The notes below the pieces were generated by a model. It was not told the DNA's origin. It did not search any database and saw only the letters and a list, made by a program, of their open reading frames with translations. Below are positions 48,098-57,923 of a stretch of 64,000 nt of DNA, piece by piece; position 1 is the stretch's first letter; every line of letters starts with the position of its first letter. Origin of the DNA: [Clostridium] saccharolyticum WM1 (GTDB lineage: Bacteria > Bacillota > Clostridia > Lachnospirales > Lachnospiraceae); NCBI RefSeq assembly GCF_000144625.1, contig NC_014376.1:4054501-4118500 (forward strand), given 5' to 3'. Position numbers and translations under genes: made by a program.

Positions 48098-48165
48098 GCG
48101 GGCAATGAGCCGGCGGATATGCAAGTTTATTTCGTCAAATACTTGAATGATAAGGAGGAAACACA

Positions 48166-49956
48166 TTGAGACACAAGAAAATTGGCATGCGGTTTGCCGC
48201 AGCCGCATTATGCGCCTTTATGGGGATGTCTGCAGGGTTTGGCCCGGCCATGGACTCCTGGGCCGCGGCCTATGAAAAAGTCAATGGCTATTACCAGCTG
48301 GCGGACGGTACGGTGATTCAACAGGCAATCGCCAGAGGGATCGACGTTTCCAGATGGCAGGGGAATGTTAACTGGGCGGCTGTGGCGGCTGATGATGTCA
48401 GCTTCGTCATGCTGGGCACCAGATCCAAGGGTGTTGTAGACCCCAATTTCCATACCAATGTAAAAGGTGCATCAGCGGCAGGGCTTAAGGTGGGTGCCTA
48501 TATTTATTCTCTGGCTACCACACCGGACATGGCCAGAGCAGAGGCAGATTTCGTTCTCAGTCTGGTAAAGGATTATCCCATCTCTTTTCCCATCGCTTTT
48601 GACGCAGAGGACAGCGCAACCCTTGGTACGCTTCCCCCGGCTCAGGTCAGCGAAGTGATCAACGCATTCTGTCAGCGCATTGCAGATGCAGGGTATTACC
48701 CCATCGTATATGCCAATGATTACTGGTTATCAAAGAAAATTGATTTATCAAATATGCCTTATGATGTGTGGGTGGCCCGGTATGAAGCCAAGCATGTCTA
48801 CGCCAACCCGATCATGTGGCAGGTCACCAGCACCGGCTCCATTGATGGCATTAACGGGAACGTAGACATTGATTTTCTCTACAAAGATCTGACTCCAAAG
48901 CTTCCAGGGAATATGTGGAGGACCATTGGAGGGAAGACCTATTACTACCAGAACTATTCCATTCAGAAAAATGCCTGGATCAATGACGGTACCGGCTGGT
49001 TCTTCATGAATGAAGAGGGCCTGACCGCCACCGGATGGTTTGATAAGGATGGTCTGCGTTATTATCTGGATGAGACTACAGGACGGATGAACATCGGTTG
49101 GAAACTGCTCTCCGACAAATGGTATTTCTTTAATCCAAGCGGATCCATGAATACCGGATGGCTCTCTGACAACGGGTCACGTTATTATCTGGAGTCCAAT
49201 GGTGCAATGGCCACCGGATGGAAGGAATTAAACAATCAGTATTATTATCTGGATCCAACTTCCGGGCAGATGGCTACCGGATGGAAGGACATAAATAGCA
49301 AGCGGTATTTCTTACAGGAAAGCGGTGTAATGGCAACTGGTTGGCTGGATAACAACGGTTCCCGGTATTATTTAAATAACGATGGATCTATGGCAACCGG
49401 GTGGCTGGCCGATGGTACCTCCAAGTATTATCTTGCTGGAAGCGGTGCGGTTTCCACCGGCTGGCAGCTCATAGACAATAGCTGGTATTTCTTTAGCCCG
49501 AGCGGTACTATGGCAACAGGATGGGTCAATCCTGACGGAAACTGGTATTATATTGGGAATGACGGAAAGATGCAGTCCGGCTGGCTTGAGGACCGGGGAG
49601 CAAAGTATTATTTAAGCGCTTCCTCCGGTAAGATGACTGTAGGCTGGAGACAGATTGACGGATCCTGGTATTACTTTGGCGGAAGCGGTGCCATGGCGAC
49701 CGGCATGACCCAGGTCAATGGCCAGCAGTATTACCTAAATCCGTCTGATGGAAAGATGGCGGCCTCTACTGCATTTGTATTGGATGGCGTTTCCTATACT
49801 GCTGATGCAAACGGTGTTTGCACGGTGACACCTCAGGAAACTGCGGGACAGACGGGCGGAGAAAACACAGCAGAAAGCCAGACTTCCCAGTCTGAGACAA
49901 CACCTGCAGAATCTGCCAGCCAGACAAAGGAAATCGGCCCTGGAATACATAAATAA
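48166..49956 (+). CDS. GH25 lysozyme with C-terminal choline-binding repeats
   Basis: The 596-residue protein has a Sec signal peptide (residues ~1-35), a GH25 muramidase domain (~55-240) and about fourteen choline-binding repeats (~245-545), then a Thr/Glu/Ser-rich tail. Catalytic-site motifs are GIDVSRWQG (D60) and FDAEDS (D146, E148), with MWQVTSTGSIDGINGNVDIDF closing the barrel (core GINGNVDIDF). It should cleave the MurNAc-GlcNAc bond of peptidoglycan while bound to choline-bearing teichoic acid, like pneumococcal LytC or phage Cpl-1. The start is TTG with AAGGAGG 7 nt upstream; the next ATG is seven codons on. Products could feed the MurNAc salvage operon of this organism. Confidence 0.93.
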   Translation: MRHKKIGMRFAAAALCAFMGMSAGFGPAMDSWAAAYEKVNGYYQLADGTVIQQAIARGIDVSRWQGNVNWAAVAADDVSFVMLGTRSKGVVDPNFHTNVKGASAAGLKVGAYIYSLATTPDMARAEADFVLSLVKDYPISFPIAFDAEDSATLGTLPPAQVSEVINAFCQRIADAGYYPIVYANDYWLSKKIDLSNMPYDVWVARYEAKHVYANPIMWQVTSTGSIDGINGNVDIDFLYKDLTPKLPGNMWRTIGGKTYYYQNYSIQKNAWINDGTGWFFMNEEGLTATGWFDKDGLRYYLDETTGRMNIGWKLLSDKWYFFNPSGSMNTGWLSDNGSRYYLESNGAMATGWKELNNQYYYLDPTSGQMATGWKDINSKRYFLQESGVMATGWLDNNGSRYYLNNDGSMATGWLADGTSKYYLAGSGAVSTGWQLIDNSWYFFSPSGTMATGWVNPDGNWYYIGNDGKMQSGWLEDRGAKYYLSASSGKMTVGWRQIDGSWYYFGGSGAMATGMTQVNGQQYYLNPSDGKMAASTAFVLDGVSYTADANGVCTVTPQETAGQTGGENTAESQTSQSETTPAESASQTKEIGPGIHK

Positions 49957-50023
49957 ACTGCAGGCTCCTATTGTATCAACTGGCTGTTCTAGCAGCCTGC
50001 ATAAGGAAGCTTAAATAACAGAA

Positions 50024-50076
50024 AATACGCTTTGAATGACGGCATATATGAGCCGGTTCAAAGCGTATTGTTTTTT
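50024..50076 (+). terminator. Rho-independent terminator after the GH25 gene
   Basis: A perfect 13-bp stem (AATACGCTTTGAA / TTCAAAGCGTATT), with an inner CCGG-type hairpin, is followed by GTTTTTT. Confidence 0.9.
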
Positions 50077-50128
50077 AATTATATTCTAAATCTCCCTGCA
50101 GCAAGTCTTCTTTTGCTATATTTATGCC

Positions 50129-50190
50129 TCTTAAGGTTTTAAGGTCTTAAGGTCTTAAAGTCGTAATGTCTTAAAGTCGTAATGTCTAAA
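50129..50190. repeat. Short direct repeats (8 and 16 bp)
   Basis: CTTAAAGTCGTAATGT occurs twice in tandem (50154-50169 and 50170-50185), preceded by three shorter TTAAGGT-type copies. It lies between convergent genes, downstream of both, and is probably slippage-derived. Confidence 0.7.
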
Positions 50191-50300
50191 TAATTCTTTT
50201 CTTACCCAGTTCTTTTTTATGACCCTTAACACCAAATAAATGATATAAGACTCTGGTGCAAAGCTTCTTTTACATATCGCTTCAAATACAACCGGATTGC

Positions 50301-51236
50301 TTAATCCGAAAAATTCTTCGTCTCTCCAACGATATAAATAGGTCTGTCCTTCAGTTCCGCAAACAGAATGGCAATGTAATTGCCGATGATCCCCACGATC
50401 AGGAACAGCACAGCGAACATGAAGCAGATCAGCACAATGGTGGTGGCATACCCGTTTGGCGTCCCTACTCTCGCCCAGCTCCATATGGTATAAATCATCA
50501 TGAGGATCCCCAAAAGACCTGCCCCGCATCCGGCATATATTCCAAGCTTTAAAGGCAGATTGGAAAAGCACATGATGGTATTTAAAGAAAAAACCATAAG
50601 CTTTTTAATGCTGTATTTGCTCTCACCTGCCACCCGGATTCCTGCTTCATATTCAATGGTGGTCTTATTAAAACCAATGTTCTGCACATATCCCCGGAGA
50701 AAACGGACCTTTTCCCTGTAATTATCCTTAAGTACATCAGAAGCCCGCCTGGAGATGGCGAAGAAATCAGAAGCATTTGGTTCAAACTTCACATCGGAGA
50801 GCGCATTGATCAAACGGTAAAAGGAAGAAGAGGCAAAGTTCTTGAACCAGCCTGCGGACTCATTTTTCGTCCGGACCATATTGATGATGTCATAGCCGCT
50901 TTCAAACTTTCTGATGATTTCCGGTAAATACTCGGGAGGATGCTGCAGATCCGCATCCATGCAGACGATCCCATCGCCGCTGCTGTAATCCAGGCCAGCG
51001 ATCATGGCTGCCTCATGGCCGAAGTTTCTGGAAAAGCTGATCACCTTTACCTTTTTATCCCGCCCGGATAATTGGTCAAGGACCTTCATGGTCCCATCCT
51101 GGCTTCCGTCATTGACAAAGATCAGTTCATAGTCCCAGTTAAGTTTATTTAAAATGCTGGCCGTTTCTTCATAGAACTGTTTAAGAGCCAGTTCCTCATT
51201 GTAGCATGATACCACGACCGATAATGTATTTCCCAT
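50301..51236 (-). CDS. Polyprenyl-phosphate glycosyltransferase (GT2, GtrB/DPM1-like)
   Basis: The 311-residue protein is a family 2 glycosyltransferase of the bactoprenol-phosphate type: an N-terminal GT-A domain (SVVVSCYNEELALKQFYEE; DADLQHPPEYLPEII, with the metal-binding DAD near residue 95) and two C-terminal membrane segments (residues ~228-285). Such enzymes load one sugar onto undecaprenyl phosphate for transfer outside the cell by GT-C-type membrane enzymes. The three large membrane proteins upstream in the same direction are candidate partners. The GGAGG site precedes the ATG by 7 nt. An 86-bp repeat array separates it from the upstream gene. Confidence 0.9.
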   Translation of the reverse strand: MGNTLSVVVSCYNEELALKQFYEETASILNKLNWDYELIFVNDGSQDGTMKVLDQLSGRDKKVKVISFSRNFGHEAAMIAGLDYSSGDGIVCMDADLQHPPEYLPEIIRKFESGYDIINMVRTKNESAGWFKNFASSSFYRLINALSDVKFEPNASDFFAISRRASDVLKDNYREKVRFLRGYVQNIGFNKTTIEYEAGIRVAGESKYSIKKLMVFSLNTIMCFSNLPLKLGIYAGCGAGLLGILMMIYTIWSWARVGTPNGYATTIVLICFMFAVLFLIVGIIGNYIAILFAELKDRPIYIVGETKNFSD

Positions 51237-51250
51237 ATTTTGCCTCCTGG

Positions 51251-51602
51251 TGAATCATGGGATATGCCTGTATATCCGGTTGATTCACATATTCGAGGCT
51301 GAAAGCTGTTATTTCTTTCAACCTTTGTCTCCTAATGAATCAAGGGGATATGCCTGCATATCCGGCTGATTCACATATTCAAGGCTGAAAGATTTCTTTT
51401 CTCTCAACCTTTGTCTCCTAATGAATCAAGGGGATATACCTGCATATCCGGCTGATTCACATATTCAAGGCTGAAAGATTTCTTTTCTCTCAACCTTGGT
51501 CTCCTAATGAATCAAGGGGATATGCCTGCATATCCGGCTGATTCACATATTTAAAGCTGAAAGATGTTTTTTCTCTCAACCTTTGCCCCTAATAAATCAA
51601 GG
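51251..51602 (-). repeat. 86-bp palindromic tandem repeats (four units plus a partial one)
   Basis: GGATAT-(6 nt)-ATATCC recurs with a period of 86 bp (GATAT at 51261, 51347, 51433, 51519). Each copy is embedded in a larger palindrome TGAATCA...TGATTCA, forming a long hairpin. In transcript sense each unit is followed by TAGGAGACAAAGG, a copy of the region holding the ribosome site of the downstream glycosyltransferase gene. A fifth, partial copy overlaps the end of the upstream gene region. Units differ at only a few positions, so the amplification is recent. Confidence 0.9.
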
Positions 51603-51605
51603 GGG

Positions 51606-53867
51606 CTATTGCATTTCATTAGCTTCCTTTTTTATATAACATTGTTCAAACTCTGTCAATGCCTGGGCTGACTTTTCACCGGAATTCCCCTTCACATCCA
51701 CCGAAGCCAGAAGATTTCCGTTGTCATAGCACACGGGTATCAGCTTTCCGCATTGGATTAAATCCCATACCAGAGTATAAGAACGGTTCTCTTCTCCCGT
51801 ATAGCCCGCCTGAACATAGACATAATCTGTTTTTGCATAATCCATGAATTCCACAAAGTAATCCATTTTCTTGACCAAAACTACATTTCCCCATGCTCCT
51901 GTAATATCATCGTAGGATTGGACATTGCATGGGAATACCAGCACATCCGGATGATCTCCTATAGCAATCAGCCTGGTTTCCGGGTCTGCAGCGAGGATCT
52001 CCCAGATCTTTTGGTTTCCCTTGGCAACCATGTCCTGCCTGGCAGCTTCCCTATGGTCGTAGTAGCCTTTATGGGAAAATGACACCGGACTAAAGCCAAG
52101 GCTCCAGTTCCAGCTGGTCACGGAGGTGAAAAACACAGAAAATAAAAGCACCCAGACTCCTACCCCCAGGCCCCCCCGCCACAGGGTTTTTTCTCCGGCT
52201 TCTGCCGCCGTCTTCAGGACATAGACAGACGTAAGCACATAGAGAAGCATGAAGTAGTTCCCATCCACCTGGGTCAGCATGGCAAAGCTGATTAGATTGA
52301 CCACAAGAAAGGGTACGTAGATCACGTTTAGAAAAGCAGAGAGCTGGTTATTTTTCCCTTTATCCACATCCTTGCCGTAAAAACGGCTTGCAATCCACAA
52401 TAAAAGAAGAAAATACAGAAGAAATCCACCCCATGCCAGAATTACATGATCCATATCCTCTCCCACAGGGCAAAACAAAAATCCATGAAGCCGTTTTACC
52501 AGACGGAAAGCCTTTTCCCCAAAGGGCATTCCTGCGCCGTAATGAGGGATGGAATTGACCATAAACGGATATTTTATATGAAATCCCAGCCTTGTGAGCA
52601 GGGAGGAGAATACTGAGGTAAGAGGAAGTCCTGTCAATCGAAATGTCCTCGCCCAGATACCCACTAAGGCCAGTAGGGCTCCTGCAGCAACCGCCAGTCC
52701 GCCGCCGTTTTTTTCTTCTGCTCCAAATTGGGGAAGCAGCAGCTTTCCAAGGAGGTATAAAAATCCCATTCCAAATACAGCGGTGGAAAAGATCAGGGCC
52801 GTTGGTTTTAAGGTCAGACTGAAAAAATAGGCTGCCGTCCCGTAACCCAGATAACGCCAGGACCTTTGCCCTGCTTTTATATAACAGAGCAGGTAATACA
52901 CCATGATCTCCTGGACAAGCAGCGTGATGGTATCACTTTTGGCTGTAACTGCCATATTCATGATGCCCGGAACCCCTGACAGCAGGGCGGCTAAAAAGAT
53001 TGCCTGATCCCGTTTCATGTAAATGCGGCCAATTTGGTACCCCAGAAAAAGGACCCCCAAGGACAGCCACAGATTGACCGAGGTTAAAAAGCTGTAGGAG
53101 GGAAGCTGGGATAGGGGCAGAGTCAAAACCTCAAATCCTTTGGAATAGGTGTATACGATTCCAATGGTTCCCAGATTTTCATAAATCCCATGGCCGTTAT
53201 CCAGAATATACCGGGACCTGACACCATACCACAGGCTGTCAAAGTCCACGGCAATGTTCAGTCTTCCAGCCTGAAGGCAAACCATGGTAATAAGAAATGC
53301 CAGCAAAAATATCTCCTTTGCCTTAAAAGCCGGAGCGTTTCTCTTTTCTCCGCCTCCCAGGCATGATCTTCCAAAAAAAAGCAGGAGCACGGCACTTACA
53401 AGGACGAAGATGGTCAAATACCGGATGGAGCCAATGCCAATGGCAGACATAAGGCAAAAGACGGCCAAAAGAGAAGAGGCACCTGTGAGAAAATCAGAGG
53501 CCGGACCATCTTCCCTGGGAAGCTTCCACAGGGATACCCGGAGAAAATGCCCAACGAACAGAATATAGGCCAGATAAAGGCCGGAGACCAGCACCGGAAC
53601 AAAGGCCATATGGCCCCATAAAAAGACCGCCGCAAGAAGGACTACAACCCCAAGCTTCTGCCAGTTCTTAGGAAAAAGAAGGCCTGACAAACAGAAGGCA
53701 GCAAACAGCTTTGCCGTCTCTGCCATCATGGTCTTATATTCCTCCTGGTTCATGATCCACTGAAAAACGTCCTGGTTTAAGATCTGATTCAAAGAATACA
53801 GGATCCCTGCCGCCGAAAACAGCATAAACAGCAGGATACCATATCCATGTTTTTGTGATCGCCCCAT
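51606..53867 (-). CDS. Large polytopic membrane protein, GT-C-like
   Basis: The protein (753 residues from the chosen start) has about 14 membrane segments and a C-terminal soluble part of ~150 residues. A loop between the first segments contains LNIAVDFDSLWYGVRSRYIL; acidic residues in such an early extracellular loop are typical of GT-C glycosyltransferases that use polyprenyl-phosphate sugars. I cannot assign a family. The start MGRSQKHGYG is chosen because a G-rich stretch lies upstream, though the ribosome site is weak; an upstream GTG or ATG up to 22 codons earlier is possible. It precedes the GT2 gene in the same operon direction and probably acts with it. Confidence 0.65.
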   Translation of the reverse strand: MGRSQKHGYGILLFMLFSAAGILYSLNQILNQDVFQWIMNQEEYKTMMAETAKLFAAFCLSGLLFPKNWQKLGVVVLLAAVFLWGHMAFVPVLVSGLYLAYILFVGHFLRVSLWKLPREDGPASDFLTGASSLLAVFCLMSAIGIGSIRYLTIFVLVSAVLLLFFGRSCLGGGEKRNAPAFKAKEIFLLAFLITMVCLQAGRLNIAVDFDSLWYGVRSRYILDNGHGIYENLGTIGIVYTYSKGFEVLTLPLSQLPSYSFLTSVNLWLSLGVLFLGYQIGRIYMKRDQAIFLAALLSGVPGIMNMAVTAKSDTITLLVQEIMVYYLLCYIKAGQRSWRYLGYGTAAYFFSLTLKPTALIFSTAVFGMGFLYLLGKLLLPQFGAEEKNGGGLAVAAGALLALVGIWARTFRLTGLPLTSVFSSLLTRLGFHIKYPFMVNSIPHYGAGMPFGEKAFRLVKRLHGFLFCPVGEDMDHVILAWGGFLLYFLLLLWIASRFYGKDVDKGKNNQLSAFLNVIYVPFLVVNLISFAMLTQVDGNYFMLLYVLTSVYVLKTAAEAGEKTLWRGGLGVGVWVLLFSVFFTSVTSWNWSLGFSPVSFSHKGYYDHREAARQDMVAKGNQKIWEILAADPETRLIAIGDHPDVLVFPCNVQSYDDITGAWGNVVLVKKMDYFVEFMDYAKTDYVYVQAGYTGEENRSYTLVWDLIQCGKLIPVCYDNGNLLASVDVKGNSGEKSAQALTEFEQCYIKKEANEMQ

Positions 53868-53957
53868 AAAAACCCCCGAATATCTTTGTTGTATACGTAT
53901 GTTACAATCGGATACGGCTGCCGTCTGATCCAAAAGAGGGCGAAAGATACCCTTCTT

Positions 53958-55352
53958 TCAATCTTCCTGTTTAAAATCATTTCGGAATACGCTGTATCCG
54001 TTTTCCTTCAAAATGGTCAATGCGGATCTCACCTTTTCCCCGCTGTCCGGCCGGCTGGGCCTGTATTCAAAACCGGCCCGCAGTTCATCATCGGTAGCCG
54101 TTTCAAAGCTTAAGGCCAAATCCGCCATTCTTTCAAAGCTGTCCCTGCGATTGGGGGCTTTTTTTATCTCTGTATAGGTGGTGTATCCGTTTCCTGCCAG
54201 AAACAGCACACAGGCCATACAGGCCGCAACGGGAAGAAATGCATTCCGCTTCCTCTCCTTTTGCTTTGATATTAAGGCAAAGGTCAGCAGGATCCCAAGG
54301 ATCCCTGACTGGAATTGGAGGGCATAGCGGGAGCTTAAGCCATAATTTTCCTGAAGGAATATCCATCTGGACAAAAGAATGAGAACGTGGTTCAGCCCTC
54401 CTGATACTATAAGGATCACGGGAAGAACCGTTTTCTCATACAAACGGTACCGAAGGTTAATCCACAGGGCAAGGAGATACAGCAGGATCACGAGAAATCC
54501 AAGGACCATATAGGGAACATTCGTCCGAAAGATCTTCTCTGCCTGTTCTCCTCCTATGACCATAGAAGAAAAAGACTTAATGAAGAAACGGACGAAAAAA
54601 CCAGGGGTGTCCCTTAGCTGGACCAGCAGGGGCACCGTGGCCGGAGCCGCATGGTCTTCCACGCCATAGGAATTGCTCCATAAGTAAAGGAGAAGGGAGG
54701 TCAGGGTACAAAGGCCGTATCCGGCCCACTGCCTCCCTGAGGCATCCTTTTTTAACAGGAACATCAGGCCGCAGGCGAAAAGGAGTGTCACCGAATAAAT
54801 GGCACAGTAAGGGCCTGCCACCAGCAGGGTTGTGAAAAACGGAAGAAGGATAAGCTTTGCCTTGTCATGACGTTTCTCCTGACCGCTCCACACCCGGTCC
54901 ATGACCTCATAATGGTAATAGAAACAGGCAAAGGATAAGAAATGTGCCCAGCCGCTTCCATTGGTCAGCATTTCCCACTTGTTCAGACTGAAAAGCACTG
55001 CCGTCAGGATCCCGAACCAGACAAGTGAAACCCTCCTGCGGAGGCAGTAGCATCCCAATGCCAGACCGGATAGTCCCAGGGCCAGTACCCCCAGCACCCG
55101 GTCAAACATGATATTGAATCCAAAAAAGGTAATATTTAAGATCCTTCCCAGATAATTAACCGGAATCCTGGTCAGGATATCCGGCACAAAAAATTTGGTT
55201 GGATTCCATACGTCAGGCAGATAACTGTTTACAAGGCGGATGTAGTCCGAATAAATCCCGTCACAGGTCGCCGTAAAAATGTACCATAGGCAAAAAACGA
55301 TCCCCAAAAGGGGCAACAGACCATACAGATACTTTCCCTTCATGTATTTCAC
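53958..55352 (-). CDS. Polytopic membrane protein of the surface-glycan locus
   Basis: The 464-residue protein has about 10-11 membrane segments, a short periplasmic-side loop near the start (TCDGIYSDYIRLVNSYLPDVW) and a soluble C-terminus of ~60 residues. The N-terminal loop with Asp residues followed by a large membrane domain resembles GT-C-type enzymes, but no family motif is certain. The start may be GTG (55352, with AAGGAGG 6-7 nt upstream) or the ATG four codons later. It lies 48 nt downstream of the next membrane protein gene and belongs to the same transcription direction, so a shared role in glycan assembly is inferred. Confidence 0.6.
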   Translation of the reverse strand: MKYMKGKYLYGLLPLLGIVFCLWYIFTATCDGIYSDYIRLVNSYLPDVWNPTKFFVPDILTRIPVNYLGRILNITFFGFNIMFDRVLGVLALGLSGLALGCYCLRRRVSLVWFGILTAVLFSLNKWEMLTNGSGWAHFLSFACFYYHYEVMDRVWSGQEKRHDKAKLILLPFFTTLLVAGPYCAIYSVTLLFACGLMFLLKKDASGRQWAGYGLCTLTSLLLYLWSNSYGVEDHAAPATVPLLVQLRDTPGFFVRFFIKSFSSMVIGGEQAEKIFRTNVPYMVLGFLVILLYLLALWINLRYRLYEKTVLPVILIVSGGLNHVLILLSRWIFLQENYGLSSRYALQFQSGILGILLTFALISKQKERKRNAFLPVAACMACVLFLAGNGYTTYTEIKKAPNRRDSFERMADLALSFETATDDELRAGFEYRPSRPDSGEKVRSALTILKENGYSVFRNDFKQED

Positions 55353-55400
55353 CTCTGCCCTCCTTTGTGTTTGCAGTTCAGCCGCCGGGGCCGAAGGAGT

Positions 55401-57224
55401 CTAGTTTGCAGTTACCGTGGCAACGATGGAAAGATGTTTATCCCCTCTTTGCTCCGCTGCATCTTCATAGTAAAAGTTGCTTTCAAAGGCCAGCTCTGTG
55501 ACCTGATAGGCCGGTGCGTCGATTTCGGCGGTTACCGTATTGGATTGGATAGGGATCGCGTATTTCTCCCCTCCATTAACGGTCACAGTGACCTGCTCAA
55601 GGCCGGTGATGACGCCCGGATAATAGAATTTAAAGCCGATCGTACCTTCTTTCCCTGCCATGATCCGGATTTTGGCACTTTCGTCCAGCCAGCCGTCTTC
55701 ATAGCAGCCATAGACCGGTTCAAATTTTATGTTACGCACAAAGTCCGTTACATCCTGAAAAGCATTATGAGCCGGATCCTCTCTCAATATCATCATGTTT
55801 GGAGTCACCAGTCCGATGTCGTGGATGGAGGAAATAAATGAAACCTCGGTTCCTTCCGCCAGCCGCTTTTTATCAAAGGTCTTGAAAAAGGTTCTGGCAG
55901 TGAAATCGCTCATTTCATAGGAATTACCGATGATATAGATCCTTTTCCCAAATATGCCATCCTTATATTTTCCGTAAGTCTCTTCTGCAAGGGAATTATA
56001 CCGAAGCTGGGAGGACCAGAAATAGAGGTTCTCATATTTTCCCCGGTAAAAGCTTTCCACCGGAACCATGAGAGCGCCGTAAAGGAGGAACAGGCCGCAG
56101 TATAAAAGAGGCTTGGCAAGCTGTGTTTTAGCCTCTTCTTTGGGCACTGCCACACCGCACATATAGGCAGCAAACAGCCACGCTGCCGTCATGGAGACAT
56201 AGATCCACCGGGTCTCCACCCGTATGGTAACACTGGATGAGCCGATGCACAGAGCGATGAATAAAAGGAACAGGCAAATGACTGGGATACGTTTTTTAAG
56301 CTGGTCCCGTTCCCTTATGACAGTTATCATAAAAATCACAGTCATCACGAACAGAAGGAGGTCCGCAAATATTACCAGAGCATAGATCCAGTACGGCGAT
56401 CTCCCCCAGCTCAATCCGTTTAAATGATCAGGACCTGCATTGATCCCAAATAAGTAGAGCAGCTGGCTTACGGCATAGCGGAAGGTATCTGAAAAGCGGA
56501 AGGTATCCGCCACATCCGTTCCTCCGGTCCCTGCCGGAGAAATGCTTCCGATGGTAAGGAAGCGGATGGCCTGAACGGCTAAGAACGTCCCGGTGATACT
56601 GAGCCAGGGTTTTTTCCGCTTTTCTTTTTTCATGAGAAATGCGGCATAAAACAAGGGTAAAAGCACCATATACCGTTCATGGATGAAGCAGATGGAAAAA
56701 TACAAAGCAGTGGCAGCCGGCAGGAACCATTTTCTTTCCTCTTCCTCAGTTACATAGCGGTATAGACAGTAGAAAATACCTATGGCAGTCCATAAAGCCA
56801 TACTTTCCATGAGGCCGTATACCTGGCTGATCTGGTAATAGGACATTCGGGAGAGCAGGTATGAAATTCCGCAGAAAATGCCTATCAGCCATCTTCCGGA
56901 CAAGCGCTTTCCAAACCGATAGACCGTATAGGCAATACAGCCGTTTAAAAGGATATTAATGGGCACAAACCAGCCAATATGGCTTCCAGTGACCATCAGC
57001 TCCAGCCAGGCTGCCAGATAATAAACGAAACGGAACCGGGTGCTCCCCAAAGGGAATACAAATTCACGGAAGGACTGTTCTCCGTAGCAGGACCAAAGGT
57101 ATAAATCATCCATATAAAGCCCTTTGATCTCAATCCCCCTGTTTATGAAAAAAGCAAAACCAAGCAAAAGTGCGGCTGCGATGATTTCGTCCTTCCACCC
57201 GGTTAACCATTGTCTGTCTTTCAT
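55401..57224 (-). CDS. Polytopic membrane protein with C-terminal soluble domain
   Basis: The 607-residue protein has about 11-12 membrane segments (residues ~12-390). The first extracellular loop contains GLYMDDLYLWSCYGEQSF; the paired Asp (DD) is typical of GT-C enzymes. A ~200-residue C-terminal extracytoplasmic domain (~400-607) follows, ending in a beta-rich part (TVTVNGGEKYAIPIQSN). I do not recognise an exact family. It follows gmhA closely and probably belongs to the same operon, so it may transfer or polymerise the heptose-containing glycan; that is inference. Confidence 0.65.
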   Translation of the reverse strand: MKDRQWLTGWKDEIIAAALLLGFAFFINRGIEIKGLYMDDLYLWSCYGEQSFREFVFPLGSTRFRFVYYLAAWLELMVTGSHIGWFVPINILLNGCIAYTVYRFGKRLSGRWLIGIFCGISYLLSRMSYYQISQVYGLMESMALWTAIGIFYCLYRYVTEEEERKWFLPAATALYFSICFIHERYMVLLPLFYAAFLMKKEKRKKPWLSITGTFLAVQAIRFLTIGSISPAGTGGTDVADTFRFSDTFRYAVSQLLYLFGINAGPDHLNGLSWGRSPYWIYALVIFADLLLFVMTVIFMITVIRERDQLKKRIPVICLFLLFIALCIGSSSVTIRVETRWIYVSMTAAWLFAAYMCGVAVPKEEAKTQLAKPLLYCGLFLLYGALMVPVESFYRGKYENLYFWSSQLRYNSLAEETYGKYKDGIFGKRIYIIGNSYEMSDFTARTFFKTFDKKRLAEGTEVSFISSIHDIGLVTPNMMILREDPAHNAFQDVTDFVRNIKFEPVYGCYEDGWLDESAKIRIMAGKEGTIGFKFYYPGVITGLEQVTVTVNGGEKYAIPIQSNTVTAEIDAPAYQVTELAFESNFYYEDAAEQRGDKHLSIVATVTAN

Positions 57225-57284
57225 CTTTCGCCCCTTTCTTATTTCAATCCACGCATCTCTGCATCAGAGCTGCGGCCATTACAG

Positions 57285-57923
57285 TTAAAAGAACCGTTCT
57301 TCCAGCATCAGGCAGAGAGTATGGTAAATGGGAAGGTGGAGTTCCTGTATCTTAAACGTCTCCGTTTCCGGAGCAACGATAGTCACATCTGCCGCCTTCT
57401 TTAATTGTCCTCCATCCTTCCCCGCAAGACCGATGGTCTTCATGCCAATGGCCTTTGCTGCCGTCACCGCATACATAACATTTTTCGCATTCCCGGAGGT
57501 GGATATGCCTAACAATACATCTCCCTTTTTTCCATATCCGCAGGTTTGCTGGGCGTAGATCAATTCCCCGTCCACATCGTTTAAAAATGCCGTGGAAAGA
57601 CTGGAATGACCGGTCAGGGCAATGGCAGGAAGTCCTCCCTGTAGCTTTTCTCCCAATTCTTTTCCAAGATGAGGGTCTGCTTCTAACAGTCTACCGGCAA
57701 ACTCCTCTGAAACCGGGCGGCGTTTTACAAAGCCTTTCATCAGTTCCCCCACAATATGCTCTGCATCGGCACAGCTTCCGCCGTTTCCGGCGATCAAAAG
57801 CTTCCCGCCGTTTTCATAGCATGTTACAAGAATCCCGTAAGCTTCCCTGATCTGTGACTTTACACAGTCCAGCACAGGGTAACGTTCCATAAGCTCTTCT
57901 AAATAGTTCATAGGTTCCATCAT
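57285..57923 (-). CDS. gmhA: Sedoheptulose-7-phosphate isomerase
   Basis: GmhA converts sedoheptulose-7P to D-glycero-D-manno-heptose-7P, the first step of heptose nucleotide synthesis. The ~212-residue protein has a SIS fold with the family signature GGKLLIAGNGGSCADAEHIV and the conserved LLGISTSGNAKNV. Active-site Glu and His residues (AEHIVGEL) are present. The ATG of MMEPMNYLEEL is favoured because an AAGGAGA site lies 6 nt upstream; it overlaps the gmhB stop by 4 nt. Together with gmhB, hddA and hddC it forms the complete GDP-heptose route. Confidence 0.93.
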   Translation of the reverse strand: MMEPMNYLEELMERYPVLDCVKSQIREAYGILVTCYENGGKLLIAGNGGSCADAEHIVGELMKGFVKRRPVSEEFAGRLLEADPHLGKELGEKLQGGLPAIALTGHSSLSTAFLNDVDGELIYAQQTCGYGKKGDVLLGISTSGNAKNVMYAVTAAKAIGMKTIGLAGKDGGQLKKAADVTIVAPETETFKIQELHLPIYHTLCLMLEERFF

